A stretch of 64,000 bases of DNA from positions 186,001 through 250,000 of the forward strand of contig NZ_JAHCTA010000003.1 in NCBI RefSeq assembly GCF_018474025.1. Direction: 5' to 3'. Position numbers and translations under genes: made by a program. Below the pieces are notes generated by a model, which made no database searches, was not told where the DNA came from, and was given only the letters and a program-made list of their open reading frames with translations. The stretch is from Alteromonas oceanisediminis (lineage in GTDB: Bacteria; Pseudomonadota; Gammaproteobacteria; Enterobacterales; Alteromonadaceae). Numbering within the stretch: position 1 is the first letter of the stretch; the number at the start of each line of letters is the position of its first letter. Shown here in pieces: positions 28,603 to 41,167 of this stretch.

Positions 28603-28915
28603 ATTGGGGGGTCTTTGTACTTTATAGACGCGTTTGCGCGGTAGTTTGTGTTTTACACGGAATGGTTCGCTCAACGTGTTGTTGAATGAAATTGGGGTGC
28701 CCGCTTACGAGCAACAAGAAAGTTAGCACCATATTTAAAGCACGTCTAGTCTGTTGTTTAATAAAATGTGAAAAATTTACGCGACTTCTCTGTCAGGCTC
28801 GGCATTCCAGCATGTTAATGGTGTGGCAATGCCCGAGACGTGCTGAGTATTGGTCGCGCGCAGCCACGTCGCTGCAATCTCAAATCAATACAGAGAAACA
28901 ATGGCCTACTTAGCG
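28603..28915 (-). other. 313-base region upstream of rho (5' leader)
   Basis: No gene is seen here. On the minus strand it runs from the end of the 2OG-Fe(II) oxygenase gene to the rho ATG. It includes a pyrimidine run (CCCCCC) just before the start and a small GGTGC/GCACC inverted repeat near 28695-28733. No convincing -35/-10 pair was picked out. A long untranslated leader of rho is likely. Confidence 0.4.
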
Positions 28916-29521
28916 CTAGGTTGCTCGTAACCAACCGGCAATCGAAAAGCGAGAGGTGTTTGTCGGCAATACCTCATGCGCGAAGGAATCGCTCAAGAAC
29001 ACCACCGCCGTCCCCATTATCGGTGGCACTTTTTGGCCAGTGAGATCATTGTCGTCAGCATAAATCACCAACTCACCGCCGTTACCCTCTTGCCAGTGTG
29101 GGTTGAGGTATACGACGAGCGACAACACCCTATTTTTATCACCTTGAAACGCGTCCTTATGACGTTGATAGAACGCGCCGGGGCGATAGTGTGCAAAGTG
29201 ACTTTCGAAGCCACGCAGGCCCATATACAGTTGCTCGTTAACCGCAACCAATAGCGGCTCAACCCACGCCAGCCAATGTGGCCCGACCGGATGCGATTCA
29301 TCAATCCATTGGATCACATCGCTGCGTATCGACATATCCATCAAACGCTTGGCGCCGCGCCCCACACCGGCGGCTACAAATTGTTCATTCGCCGCTAGGG
29401 TAGCATAGTGAAATAGCTGCTCAGCTAACTCATTGGGCAAGGCATTTCGCTGAATGCTGTAGCCGGTTCGGTGAAGGTCATCTACAATAGCGTTGAAGAG
29501 ACGTTGATGTTCAGTGGTCAT
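28916..29521 (-). CDS. 2-oxoglutarate/Fe(II)-dependent oxygenase, prolyl 4-hydroxylase-like
   Basis: 201 residues. The jelly-roll core has the iron-binding triad His-x-Asp in YQRHKDAF (about residue 118) and a distal His in FAHEVLP (about 182), with the 2-oxoglutarate-binding Arg in TSRFSIAGW (about 191). FESHFAHYRPGAFYQRHKD is typical of the SM-20/EGL-9-like group, which hydroxylates proline, sometimes in ribosomal protein or elongation-factor substrates. The substrate here is unknown. It lies upstream of rho on the same strand and is divergent from the yrbG-like gene. Confidence 0.85.
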   Translation of the reverse strand: MTTEHQRLFNAIVDDLHRTGYSIQRNALPNELAEQLFHYATLAANEQFVAAGVGRGAKRLMDMSIRSDVIQWIDESHPVGPHWLAWVEPLLVAVNEQLYMGLRGFESHFAHYRPGAFYQRHKDAFQGDKNRVLSLVVYLNPHWQEGNGGELVIYADDNDLTGQKVPPIMGTAVVFLSDSFAHEVLPTNTSRFSIAGWLRAT

Positions 29522-29622
29522 GGTGCCTTAAGCCTCAATTGCGAGGCAGTAATGAGAAGGCGCCTATTTACATCAGGTGTTGGCAATTAGCAATTGATTA
29601 TTAGGATTTTAAAAAGGCGAAT

Positions 29623-30588
29623 ATGATTTTACCCAGTGTTGCCATTGTTGTTGGATTAGTTGTGTTGTTGTGGAGTGCCGGCAAATTCGTCGACGGAGCT
29701 GCTGGTACCGCGCGTTATTTTGGTATGTCTCCGCTGCTCATCGGTATGCTCGTGATTGGTTTTGGAACCTCCGCGCCGGAAATGATTGTTTCCGTATTCG
29801 CCGCCTCTCAGGGAAATCCGGGCTTGGCGCTGGGCAATGCTTACGGATCTAATATTGCCAACATCGCGTTGATCTTAGGTTTAACCGCATTGATAAGCCC
29901 TATCGCTGTGCGCTCTGAGGTGCTTAAGAAAGAGCTGCCGATTTTATTGGGTGTCACTCTTTTTTCAGTCTATCAACTCATTGATTTGGAAGTGTCACAT
30001 GATGATGCATACGCTCTCTTAGGTATTTTCGCTGCGCTTATGGCATGGAGCATATACAGCGGTCTGAACAGCGACAATGATGCTTTGGCGGATGATGTCA
30101 ATGCAGAAGTGTTGGATCAGCCCATCCGCAAAAATGTGATCATCTTACTGGTAGGCTTGCTGTTGTTAATAGCCAGCTCACGGCTATTAGTCTGGGGCGC
30201 CGTTGAAGTGGCGACCTTCTTCGGTGTCAGCGACGTGGTTATTGGTTTAACCATCATTGCTATCGGCACCTCGCTACCGGAACTTGCTTCATCGTTGATG
30301 GCGGTGAAAAAAGGTGAACATGAATTAGCACTGGGTAATGTGATTGGCTCAAACCTGTTTAATACCTTGGGTGTTATTGGTTTAGCTGGCGTGATCGCGC
30401 CAATGAATGTGGATCCAGCGTTCCTGTGGCGCGATTCGATTCTAATGATTGGCCTTACCGTCGCCTTGTTTATTTTCTGTATTGGCCTTAAAGGCCCAGG
30501 CCGATTGAACCGGCTGGAGGGGGGGATGTTTGTGTTGGTGTATATCGCCTACATGTACTTTTTGCTGGCATCTTCGTTTAGCGCGTAA
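29623..30588 (+). CDS. yrbG: calcium/sodium antiporter, YrbG family
   Basis: 321-residue inner-membrane exchanger of the CaCA superfamily. It has two inverted Na_Ca_ex repeats with the alpha motifs GFGTSAPEMIVS (about residue 47) and AIGTSLPELASS (about 207), each carrying the conserved Glu, plus GNAYGSNIANIALILG and GNVIGSNLFNTLGVIG. About ten helices. It is transcribed alone and ends at a bidirectional terminator shared with trxA. Ion preference cannot be read from sequence. Confidence 0.93.
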   Translation: MILPSVAIVVGLVVLLWSAGKFVDGAAGTARYFGMSPLLIGMLVIGFGTSAPEMIVSVFAASQGNPGLALGNAYGSNIANIALILGLTALISPIAVRSEVLKKELPILLGVTLFSVYQLIDLEVSHDDAYALLGIFAALMAWSIYSGLNSDNDALADDVNAEVLDQPIRKNVIILLVGLLLLIASSRLLVWGAVEVATFFGVSDVVIGLTIIAIGTSLPELASSLMAVKKGEHELALGNVIGSNLFNTLGVIGLAGVIAPMNVDPAFLWRDSILMIGLTVALFIFCIGLKGPGRLNRLEGGMFVLVYIAYMYFLLASSFSA

Positions 30589-30607
30589 GCCCTGTTGAGA
30601 TACGCAT

Positions 30608-30636
30608 AAAAAAAGCCCTCATTGAGGGCTTTTTAT
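30608..30636. terminator. bidirectional intrinsic terminator between yrbG and trxA
   Basis: A hairpin AGCCCTC-ATT-GAGGGCT (about 30614-30630) is flanked by runs of A on the left and T on the right, so it can end transcription from the antiporter gene (plus) and from trxA (minus). Confidence 0.9.
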
Positions 30637-30683
30637 TGCGTAACATCATTGAGAAACATGACCTGCGTGTTTCAATCTCAACG

Positions 30684-31010
30684 TTAGATATTGTCGTTCA
30701 GAAACTCTTCCAGCTGAGTTTTAGACAACGCACCCACTTTTGTTGCAGCAACGTTTCCGTCTTTAAATAGCAACAAGGTAGGGATACCTCGAATGCCGTA
30801 TTTTGGTGGGGTTTCGTTATTTTCATCGACATTCAACTTGCCAACTGTTAACTTGCCCTCGTATTCACCGGCTATGTCTTCTAAAATCGGTGCAATCATT
30901 TTACAGGGCCCACACCATTCGGCCCAGAAATCAACCAGCACAGGACCTGCAGCATTGATAACATCTGCTTCGAATTTATCATCAGATAACTGGATAATTT
31001 TGTCGCTCAT
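30684..31010 (-). CDS. trxA: thioredoxin 1
   Basis: 108-residue thioredoxin with the active site [13 protein letters not shown] (about residues 28-40), the cis-Pro segment [11 protein letters not shown] and the usual length. It reduces disulfides in cytoplasmic proteins. The start ATG at 31010 has GGAG about 9 bases upstream; an in-frame TTG at 31022 is less likely. It is divergent from rhlB, an order conserved in enteric and related bacteria, with 99 bases between. Confidence 0.97.
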   Translation of the reverse strand: MSDKIIQLSDDKFEADVINAAGPVLVDFWAEWCGPCKMIAPILEDIAGEYEGKLTVGKLNVDENNETPPKYGIRGIPTLLLFKDGNVAATKVGALSKTQLEEFLNDNI

Positions 31011-31109
31011 TCTTTTCTCCAATAATGGTCACTCGCTGAGTTTGTTCAGCACGACCTTAAGTGTTATATAGAACCTGTTTTTAATGCAAGCATTGATAAG
31101 CTATAAGCT

Positions 31110-32393
31110 ATGCAAACAACTCATTTAACGACTACACATTTTTCTGAGCTGCCGATCCATAAAGACGTGATCGCCGCTCTCGATGCAGCTAATTTTAAAC
31201 ACTGCACGCCCATTCAAGCGTTGAGTTTGCCGCCCTCACTACAAGGGTTGGATGTTGCGGGCCAGGCGCAAACCGGAACAGGCAAGACCATCGCATTTTT
31301 GGTCGCCACTTTCCACCATTTACTGTCTAACCCGGTGCCTGACACCAAAGCGCCACGCGCCATTATTATGGCTCCCACCCGTGAACTCGCTGTGCAGATC
31401 TACAATGACGCAGAACTGCTGAGCAAACACACCGGCATCTCTCTTGGACTCATATATGGGGGTGAGGGATATCAAAGTCAACGTGAAAAGCTGGATAAAG
31501 GTGTCGACATTATTATCGGCACCACAGGCCGCATACTCGATTATTACAAACAGGGTGTGTTCAGCCTCGATAGTATTCAAGTTGCAGTGCTTGACGAAGC
31601 CGACAGAATGTTTGACCTGGGTTTTATCAAAGATATTCGCTATTTATTGCGGCGCATGCCAAAACCGACGGAACGATTAAGCATGTTATTTTCTGCCACA
31701 CTGAGTTTCAAAGTACAGGAACTGGCCTACGAGCACATGAATAGCCCAATCCACGTGCAAGTCGATCCTGAAAAGAAAACGGCAAGCCGCGTGCAGGAAG
31801 AGCTTTTTTACCCGTCTGACGAAGACAAAATGAAGCTCTTGCTGACACTGCTCGAAGAAGAATGGCCCGATAAAGCCATTGTGTTTGCCAATACCAAACA
31901 CGGCTGTGAGATGGTGGAAGCTTGGCTGAAAGCCGACGGTCATCGCGTAGGCATGCTGTCTGGTGATGTTCCACAGAAGAAGCGTCTTGGAATTTTGGAT
32001 AAGTTTACGCGCGGCGAACTGGATATTTTGGTTGCGACTGATGTTGCTGCACGCGGGCTGCACATTGATAAAGTCACGCACGTGTTCAATTACGATTTAC
32101 CCGATGACGCTGAAGATTACGTTCACCGTATTGGCCGTACCGGTCGAGCAGGTGAAAGCGGTCATGCCATCAGTTTTGCTTGCGAAAAATACGCACTTAA
32201 CCTCCCGGCTATCGAAGAATATATTGAGCACGCGATCCCCGTCACGGACTATGATCAAGAGTCTCTGTTAGACGATATCACGCCGCCAAAAATTCAACGC
32301 CGTCGCCCATCTGACCGCCAGCGTTCAGGTCGCTCGGGAGGCCGCTCCGGTGGCGGAAATTCACGCAGCGGCGGTAACAGAGGCCGCCGTTAA
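31110..32393 (+). CDS. rhlB: DEAD-box ATP-dependent RNA helicase RhlB
   Basis: 427 residues. The Q motif is HCTPIQA, motif I AQTGTGKT, motif Ia PTRELAVQI, motif [15 protein letters not shown], motif III SATLS, motif [14 protein letters not shown] and motif [12 protein letters not shown]. The start ([18 protein letters not shown]) and the C-terminal Arg/Gly/Ser-rich tail match RhlB, a degradosome-associated helicase. It is followed by gppA after two bases, as in E. coli. No change in key residues. Confidence 0.96.
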   Translation: MQTTHLTTTHFSELPIHKDVIAALDAANFKHCTPIQALSLPPSLQGLDVAGQAQTGTGKTIAFLVATFHHLLSNPVPDTKAPRAIIMAPTRELAVQIYNDAELLSKHTGISLGLIYGGEGYQSQREKLDKGVDIIIGTTGRILDYYKQGVFSLDSIQVAVLDEADRMFDLGFIKDIRYLLRRMPKPTERLSMLFSATLSFKVQELAYEHMNSPIHVQVDPEKKTASRVQEELFYPSDEDKMKLLLTLLEEEWPDKAIVFANTKHGCEMVEAWLKADGHRVGMLSGDVPQKKRLGILDKFTRGELDILVATDVAARGLHIDKVTHVFNYDLPDDAEDYVHRIGRTGRAGESGHAISFACEKYALNLPAIEEYIEHAIPVTDYDQESLLDDITPPKIQRRRPSDRQRSGRSGGRSGGGNSRSGGNRGRR

Positions 32394-32395
32394 TA

Positions 32396-33904
32396 ATGAA
32401 CAACACCCTTGGTTTGCCGACTCTGCGAGGCGAGTATTACGCAGCGGTCGACTTAGGTTCTAACAGTTTCCACATGGTGGTGGTGCACGTTATCAATGGT
32501 AGCGTGCAAATCGTCGGCAAGATAAAACAAAAAGTTCGCTTAGCCGCGGGCCTTGATGACGAAATGCGTCTGGACGAAGACAGTATGCAGCGAGGTTTAA
32601 CCTGCTTGCAGTCGTTTGCTGAACGGTTACAGGATATTCCGCGTTCTAACATTAAGGTGGTCGCTACTGCAACGCTCCGGCTCGCGACGAATGCTGGGGA
32701 ATTTACTCACCGAGCAGAAAAAATACTCGGCCTTCCCCTCAGCGTGATCAGTGGCGAGGAAGAAGCCCGACAAATTTATCTTGGTGTTGCTTATACCTCC
32801 GCGAACCAAGGTAGTAGCCTGGTCATCGATATTGGTGGTGCCAGCACTGAGATAATCTTTGGCAATGACATGACCCCTATCCATATGGTGAGTCTGGACA
32901 TGGGCTGCGTGACCTTTATGGAGCGCTATTTCAAGGGTGGAGAGCTCAGCGAGAGTACCTTCTCAGCGGCGCAGCAAGTTGCTCAGACAATGCTCGCCGA
33001 AGTGGCAGACGAGTTTCTCTGCTTTGACTGGCAAAACTGCCTTGGTGCGTCAGGCACGCCACAGGCGATTGTGGAAATACTGACTAATCAAGGCATCAGT
33101 GATGCTATTCGTCTGGATTATTTATATGAACTCAAGCGACAATGCATTGCGTGCGGTACGTTGTCGGCATTGGATATTAGCGGCCTCAGCGAGTCACGCC
33201 GGACTATTTTTCCGAGTGGGCTTGCAATCCTGATTGGCTTATTTGAATCGTTACACATAGAGCAAATGAACATTTCGGGCGGCGCCCTGCGCGAAGGTTT
33301 AATTTACGGCATGCTCGATTCGATGCAGCACAATGACCGGCGCCAACAAACCTTAAACCAAACCATGCAGCGCTATCGGATCGACAGCACGCATGCCCAG
33401 AATGTACTGAGGGTTGCGCAAGTGCTTTCACGTCAGGTGTGTGAGCAAACGGGATTTTGTAACTTCGACACCGACGCCGTATTGGAAGCTGCAACCATGT
33501 TGCATGAGCTGGGGCTACACATAGACTATAAGCTACACCACAAACACGGCGCTTATATTCTCACGCACATCGATTTACCGGGTTACACACAGCTTCAGAA
33601 AACAACCATCCGGGATTTAGTCAGAAGCCATCGTCAGTCTATCGTTGTTGAAGATTTTGAGCGTTACCATGATGAAGTTAAACCGATGGTGATTAACTTG
33701 CTGCGCGTACTGCGCATCGCCACTGTGCTTTGCTTGCGACGCGCTGATCTGTCGCTGCCAGACATCACACTGACCATCGACCACACCGATTGGCGCTTAG
33801 ACTTCCCCGATAAATGGCTTAAGCAGCACCCCTTGTTAAACGCCGAACTGTCGAACGAAAGCTGGCTCCAACACAAAGCAGGTTGGACGCTAAGTTGCAA
33901 TTGA
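32396..33904 (+). CDS. gppA: guanosine-5'-triphosphate,3'-diphosphate pyrophosphatase / exopolyphosphatase
   Basis: 502-residue Ppx/GppA-family phosphatase. The ASKHA fold shows AAVDLGSNSFHMVV (phosphate loop 1), VVATATLRLATNAGEF, ISGEEEARQIYLGV, IDIGGASTEIIFG (loop 2) and ISGGALREGLIYGM; the C-terminal third is an HD-like domain (LHELGLHIDYKLHHKHGAYIL). It hydrolyses pppGpp to ppGpp and/or long polyphosphate. GppA is favoured because of the tight rhlB-gppA pairing, but Ppx cannot be excluded. It ends 12 bases before the convergent hemB gene. Confidence 0.9.
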   Translation: MNNTLGLPTLRGEYYAAVDLGSNSFHMVVVHVINGSVQIVGKIKQKVRLAAGLDDEMRLDEDSMQRGLTCLQSFAERLQDIPRSNIKVVATATLRLATNAGEFTHRAEKILGLPLSVISGEEEARQIYLGVAYTSANQGSSLVIDIGGASTEIIFGNDMTPIHMVSLDMGCVTFMERYFKGGELSESTFSAAQQVAQTMLAEVADEFLCFDWQNCLGASGTPQAIVEILTNQGISDAIRLDYLYELKRQCIACGTLSALDISGLSESRRTIFPSGLAILIGLFESLHIEQMNISGGALREGLIYGMLDSMQHNDRRQQTLNQTMQRYRIDSTHAQNVLRVAQVLSRQVCEQTGFCNFDTDAVLEAATMLHELGLHIDYKLHHKHGAYILTHIDLPGYTQLQKTTIRDLVRSHRQSIVVEDFERYHDEVKPMVINLLRVLRIATVLCLRRADLSLPDITLTIDHTDWRLDFPDKWLKQHPLLNAELSNESWLQHKAGWTLSCN

Positions 33905-33916
33905 TGCACCTCTCAG

Positions 33917-36820
<2,904 letters not shown>

Positions 36821-36831
<11 letters not shown>

Positions 36832-37621
36832 AGGCGATTTCTTGACGGTTTACACGGAATAACTCACAGGCATTAGCAAAACTCGCCTGTGCGATATCGT
36901 TGACAGGTACGCGTAAAAGCTCAGCCAGTGTGTGCCCGATATGGGGGAGGTTGGCGGGCTCGTTGTTGCGCTTGCGCGGTTTCAGTGATTTTGGAAACAG
37001 ATAGGGGGCGTCGGTCTCCAAGATCAGTTGCGATAACGGCAGGAATTTCACGGCCTCACGCAGAGCTTGACCGCGCTTGGGATCGCAAAGCCAGCCGGTT
37101 ATCCCAATATAGAACCCCATGTCGACGTACGTTTTTAGTTGGTTTGTATCACCGGTAAAGCAATGCACTAAGCCACCACAGAGTCGAGCGCGATATTGCG
37201 ATAGCAACGCCGTTTGCGCGGCGAACGCATCTCGTTCATGCAAATAAACTGGCAGTGAATACTTTGCCGCAAGTGATAGTTGAGCCTCGAACACGCGTTG
37301 CTGATTACTCTGCTGAGAATACATGCGATTAAAATCCAAACCACATTCTCCCACAGCGACAGCCTGCTTTTTACTGAGCAACTGATCCAACGCATCCAGC
37401 ACATCGTCGGTGGCATCGTCGGCGTAGTGCGGATGAATACCCAGCGTGTTGGAGATCACCTGCGATTGCTGGCGCGCATGCGTGATGCATGGCGCCCACT
37501 CACTGGCGTGTGTGCTGATTAAACACAGGCGCTCAACGCCCTGCTCGCGCGCAGCCGCTAGGGTGTGCTGCGCAGGCAGCCTTTCGTCGAAGCAATTGAC
37601 CCCTGCGTCAAACCATTGCAT
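36821..37621 (-). CDS. tatD: TatD-family 3'-5' exonuclease/DNase
   Basis: 266-residue metal-dependent hydrolase (TIM barrel). Motifs: FDAGVNCFD at the N-terminus (true TatD lacks the HxH of its paralogues), GIHPHY, AVGECGLDFNR with the bridging Glu, VYLHERDAF, VHCFTGD and ILETDAPYLFP. It closely follows E. coli TatD, which degrades single-stranded DNA/RNA and peroxide-damaged DNA. It lies downstream of tatCBA, separated by one unknown gene, and overlaps the cyclase gene by 11 bases. Confidence 0.93.
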
Positions 37622-38214
37622 TACTGATCTCGTTTAACCTTCATTCGACGGTTTAACGAGTCTTTACCAAGATAAAACGCGCCAAGCACGCCGCGTTCAA
37701 CGTATACACGGTCGCCAACATCAATTTTCAATGCACTGCCGTCATTCTGACGCCACACCTGACCGTTATCCAACTCAATAATTTTGCGACTGCGTGGTGT
37801 GGTGGTGATTTTGACCACTGACGCGTACAACTTGTCGATCATTTTTTCCGTATCGCGCCTGTGCTCAAGCCCAAACTCCTGCACTTCGCTACTGGCGGTA
37901 GGCGCTGCATCGGTGGGTAACACCACGCCCGAACGATCGGCGGGTGCCGGATCACTCTTTGCCACGTTGCCCGCAGAACGCGCCCGCAACATCGCTTCGG
38001 ATCGCAGTGGCACATCACCTTCGGCGTACTGGCGCACCGACTTGGCAACGTTGTCGAAACACACCAGTCGCTTCAAGCTGTTGGACTCTTTGCTGCATTT
38101 CTCCACGGCGTCGCTGAGTGTACCTTGCTGCGCAATAGCTGAACCGGAAAGCAAAAACAAAGTTGCTACCAGCACAGACGAAAGTGAGCGAAAAACGTTT
38201 TCTCTATGAATCAT
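37621..38214 (-). CDS. unknown secreted protein encoded in the tat operon
   Basis: 197 residues with a Sec-type signal peptide ([18 protein letters not shown]). The mature N-terminus has a Cys pair motif, [20 protein letters not shown], the C...RL.C(F/Y)D pattern seen in several small periplasmic proteins, including type VI TagO/VasI. A Ser/Ala/Pro-rich linker follows. The C-terminus ([37 protein letters not shown]) looks like a small beta domain. The function is not recognised. Its ATG overlaps the tatC stop (ATGA), and its own end touches the tatD start (one shared base), so it is certainly co-transcribed with the Tat genes. Confidence 0.7.
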   Translation of the reverse strand: MIHRENVFRSLSSVLVATLFLLSGSAIAQQGTLSDAVEKCSKESNSLKRLVCFDNVAKSVRQYAEGDVPLRSEAMLRARSAGNVAKSDPAPADRSGVVLPTDAAPTASSEVQEFGLEHRRDTEKMIDKLYASVVKITTTPRSRKIIELDNGQVWRQNDGSALKIDVGDRVYVERGVLGAFYLGKDSLNRRMKVKRDQ

Positions 38215-38954
38215 GGACTATCCTGTTGTTGTTGATCTTGGTGACGACCTTCATATAGACCGCCAACAATAACGCCGAGTTCAAATAGAAGCCACATCGG
38301 TATGGCCAATAGGGTCTGTGAAATAATATCCGGAGGTGTGAGCAACATGCCAACCACAAACACACCCACAATCACATACGGTCGTTTTTGACGCAGTGAG
38401 TCAGCAGTGGTTACACCCGTCCAGCACATTAAAATAATCGCGATGGGAATTTCAAACGAAAGTCCAAATGCGAAAAACAATTTCAATACGAAATTCAGGT
38501 AGCTACTGATATCCGTACTGACCAGCACCCCTTCCGGGGCTACGCTGTTGAAAAAGGCGAACGCCAGCGGAAAGACCACAAAGTAGGCAAACGCCATCCC
38601 GGCATAAAATAATAGCGTGCTGGAGAGCAATAACGGTGCGACCAGTTTCTTTTCATTTTGATAAAGCCCTGGTGCGACGAAGCCCCATACCTGAAACAGC
38701 ACGTAAGGAATGGCGATAAAGAATGACAACACCAACGTCAGTTTAAATGGCGCGAAAAAAGGCGATGCAACATCTGTTGCGATCATGCTCGACCCTTCAG
38801 GCAGCGTGGCCAGTAAAGGTTCAGCAAGCAGGTGGTAGAGGTCCTGTGCAAAGTAAGCCAGACAGAGAAAAACCACCAGCACGCTCAGCAAGGCTTTTAA
38901 AATCCGGCTGCGTAGCTCTATAAGATGCGAGACAAGACTGCTGGTTTCAGCCAT
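38211..38954 (-). CDS. tatC: twin-arginine translocase subunit TatC
   Basis: 247 residues, six transmembrane helices. The conserved N-terminal [10 protein letters not shown] and the first periplasmic region with [12 protein letters not shown], then [11 protein letters not shown] and [20 protein letters not shown], are TatC signatures. TatC binds the twin-arginine signal of folded exported proteins. The preferred start is the ATG at 38954, which overlaps the tatB stop by eight bases; in-frame sequence further upstream is not family-like. Confidence 0.96.
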   Translation of the reverse strand: MAETSSLVSHLIELRSRILKALLSVLVVFLCLAYFAQDLYHLLAEPLLATLPEGSSMIATDVASPFFAPFKLTLVLSFFIAIPYVLFQVWGFVAPGLYQNEKKLVAPLLLSSTLLFYAGMAFAYFVVFPLAFAFFNSVAPEGVLVSTDISSYLNFVLKLFFAFGLSFEIPIAIILMCWTGVTTADSLRQKRPYVIVGVFVVGMLLTPPDIISQTLLAIPMWLLFELGVIVGGLYEGRHQDQQQQDSP

Positions 38955-39291
38955 CACTTTTAGGCTCTTGATCCGTTGGCGGCGTTGTTGTTGGCTTCTT
39001 TGCATAAGGTCGATTCACTGACTGCGCTGCTGCTTTGAGTTCGTCGACACTTTTTTGCACGTCCGGCGATAAGTTTTTCATACTCGCTGACTCTGCTTTT
39101 CTGAGGTTCTCATGTAATTCATGAATACGTAATTGCTCGTCCAGTTCCGACTTAACATTGCCAGCCATGCTCTTGATGCTACGGATCGTGCGGGCGGTCG
39201 AACGAATAGCGCCCGGCAACCGCTCGGGCCCCAGCACCAAAAGTGCGATCACTGCAATCACCAGCAGCTCCCAGAAGCCGATATCGAACAT
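38947..39291 (-). CDS. tatB: twin-arginine translocase subunit TatB
   Basis: 114 residues: an N-terminal membrane helix ([20 protein letters not shown]) with the Glu of TatB, the conserved [12 protein letters not shown] hinge, an amphipathic helix and a charged tail ending in a Pro/Thr-rich stretch. It pairs with TatC in signal-peptide recognition. It lies three bases after tatA. Confidence 0.94.
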   Translation of the reverse strand: MFDIGFWELLVIAVIALLVLGPERLPGAIRSTARTIRSIKSMAGNVKSELDEQLRIHELHENLRKAESASMKNLSPDVQKSVDELKAAAQSVNRPYAKKPTTTPPTDQEPKSDG

Positions 39292-39293
39292 GC

Positions 39294-39536
39294 TTACTGA
39301 GTCTTATTGGTAGACTTTGTTGATTCCGTGGATGACTCGTTCTTTGCCGACGTTGTGTCGTCGGCTTCAACGCGTTTCGTCTCATCGAAATCAGCGTCTT
39401 TGTCACTCATTGCGTTCTTAAAGCCCTTCACTGCAGAGCCGAGATCGCCACCCATATTACGTAACTTTTTCGTACCAAATAAAAGCACCACTATCACGAC
39501 AATGATAAGGAGCTGCCAAATACCGATACCGCCCAT
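39294..39536 (-). CDS. tatA: twin-arginine translocase subunit TatA
   Basis: 80 residues. One membrane helix ([20 protein letters not shown]) with the FGTKKLR hinge, then the amphipathic helix ([17 protein letters not shown]) and an acidic/Ser/Thr-rich tail. TatA oligomers form the protein-conducting pore. It heads tatABC, is followed by the unknown gene and tatD, and is divergent from an outer-membrane-type gene; the 114 bases between must hold both promoters. Confidence 0.95.
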   Translation of the reverse strand: MGGIGIWQLLIIVVIVVLLFGTKKLRNMGGDLGSAVKGFKNAMSDKDADFDETKRVEADDTTSAKNESSTESTKSTNKTQ

Positions 39537-39650
39537 AAAACACCCATTATTGGTATTAGAAATGCATATTGCTCATTGTGTCACAACGTGACTATCCAAT
39601 GCTACGTTGTTTTGTCATTATAGTGGGGAATTATAACGGTGCTGGAATCG

Positions 39651-40655
39651 ATGAATCAGCCTATACGGATATTAAAAAAACACCTAAGCACGCGCCGATC
39701 GCATTGGCCTACTCAATGGAACGTCAGATTCTATCTATTCTGTATTTTGCTTGCGCAGGGAATACTGGTAAGCGCGTCAGCACAGGAAACCACTGCCTCC
39801 GCCGTGAATACCGACCATTGGATGGATCATTGGCATCGCCGTTTAGAGTCGAGCATGAACCTAACAGCCAAAGAGTTGGATGAATTTTTTGCGGCTCAAC
39901 ACGACGACTCACATAAAGATGCTCGTGCGTTTGGTCGTATTCGTATTGGCTGGGAACCACGCACACGCGAGTTCAATGAGTTTGACGTGCGTTTTCGCGT
40001 GCGCGTCAGATTACCGGCATTGAAAAACCGTGTGGATTTGTTGTTATCTGATGATGAAGATGATTTGCAGGAAAACTCGGTCAAAGCTGCCAGGAATGCG
40101 CAGTTGGGGCGACGCGACCAAACCACGTTAGCGCTACGGTTTCGTGAATCAGAAGATGCGCATTTCTCACACCGTATTGGCGCAGGCCGTCGCGACCAGT
40201 TATTTTACAAAACCCGGTATCGCAACGATTACGACATCAATCAAACGATGCGACTGTACTATGATGCCGAACTTTATTATTACACACGCGATCGCCTCGG
40301 CGCTGAAGTCGGTTTAAGTTTCCAGCAACTGGTCTCAGAGGATAAGGTTTGGCGTTTGTCGAACCGTTACTATTACCGAGATATCAGCGATGATTGGCGC
40401 TGGCGGCACGAAGCGCAATTTCTGCATCAGGTCGATGCAAAAACCACCTACGTTTACACCGCATTCATTGAAGGGTTAAGCCAACCCAACATGCACACAG
40501 AGCAAGTGTTTTTCAGCACCAAGTGGCGCAGCAACCCTATGCGAGACTGGCTGTTCTTCGAAGTTGAACCGTTCATTTTATTGCTTAAAGACGAAAGCTT
40601 CAGCCCATCTTATGGGTTGGCAATGCGCTTTGAGGTATTGTACGGCAAGCGCTAA
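39651..40655 (+). CDS. unknown outer-membrane-type protein
   Basis: About 334 residues, no family recognised. A basic N-terminus and hydrophobic segment (VRFYLFCILLAQGILVSASA) ending QE suggest Sec export. The rest alternates charged and aromatic residues in strand-like stretches (RIGWEPRTREFNEFDVRFRV, RYYYRDISDDWRWRHEAQFL, WLFFEVEPFILLL), as in a beta-barrel. It ends FEVLYGKR, not the canonical terminal Phe. The ATG at 39651 is preferred over an in-frame GTG at 39639. It is divergent from tatA and convergent with ilvH. Homologues in marine gammaproteobacteria are likely. Confidence 0.6.
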   Translation: MNQPIRILKKHLSTRRSHWPTQWNVRFYLFCILLAQGILVSASAQETTASAVNTDHWMDHWHRRLESSMNLTAKELDEFFAAQHDDSHKDARAFGRIRIGWEPRTREFNEFDVRFRVRVRLPALKNRVDLLLSDDEDDLQENSVKAARNAQLGRRDQTTLALRFRESEDAHFSHRIGAGRRDQLFYKTRYRNDYDINQTMRLYYDAELYYYTRDRLGAEVGLSFQQLVSEDKVWRLSNRYYYRDISDDWRWRHEAQFLHQVDAKTTYVYTAFIEGLSQPNMHTEQVFFSTKWRSNPMRDWLFFEVEPFILLLKDESFSPSYGLAMRFEVLYGKR

Positions 40656-40669
40656 TGCGCCTGCCATGC

Positions 40670-41167
40670 TTACGGGCGAAGTGCTTTCTCACCGCGGGCT
40701 AAACCACAAACGCCGGTGCGTGACGATTCGATGATTTCGGTTGTCTGCGAGATAGTCGTCGCAAACGCATCGAGCTTGTCGCTGGTGCCGGTGATTTCGA
40801 TGGTGTAGTTCGATGCGTGCACATCCACTATGCGTGCCCGAAAAATGTCGACATTGCGCTTCACTTCAGCGCGTGCCAGCTCAGTACGGGTTGCGACTTT
40901 GATCAACATCAGTTCGCGCTCTACATGGCTGTTCTCGCTCAAGTCAACAACCTTAAGCACGTCGATCAATTTGTTCACCTGCTTGGTAATTTGCTCAATC
41001 ACTTTATTGTCGCCATGCGTGATGATGGTCAGACGCGAAAGGCTGGGGTCATCAGTGGGCGCAACGCACAGTGAATCAACATTATAACCTCGTTGAGAAA
41101 ATACCCCGATTATGCGTGATAAAGCACCCGGCGCGTTTTCCATTAAGACTGATATGATCCGTTTCAT
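40670..41167 (-). CDS. ilvH: acetolactate synthase small (regulatory) subunit
   Basis: 165 residues with an N-terminal ACT domain ([33 protein letters not shown]), the valine-binding part, and a C-terminal domain (EVKRNVDIFRARIVDV, GTSDKLDAFA). It is closely similar to E. coli IlvH and keeps the Gly-Ala-Leu-Ser-Arg motif tied to valine feedback. It regulates IlvI in the first common step of branched-chain amino acid synthesis. Start overlaps the ilvI stop by one base (TAATG). Confidence 0.96.
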   Translation of the reverse strand: MKRIISVLMENAPGALSRIIGVFSQRGYNVDSLCVAPTDDPSLSRLTIITHGDNKVIEQITKQVNKLIDVLKVVDLSENSHVERELMLIKVATRTELARAEVKRNVDIFRARIVDVHASNYTIEITGTSDKLDAFATTISQTTEIIESSRTGVCGLARGEKALRP

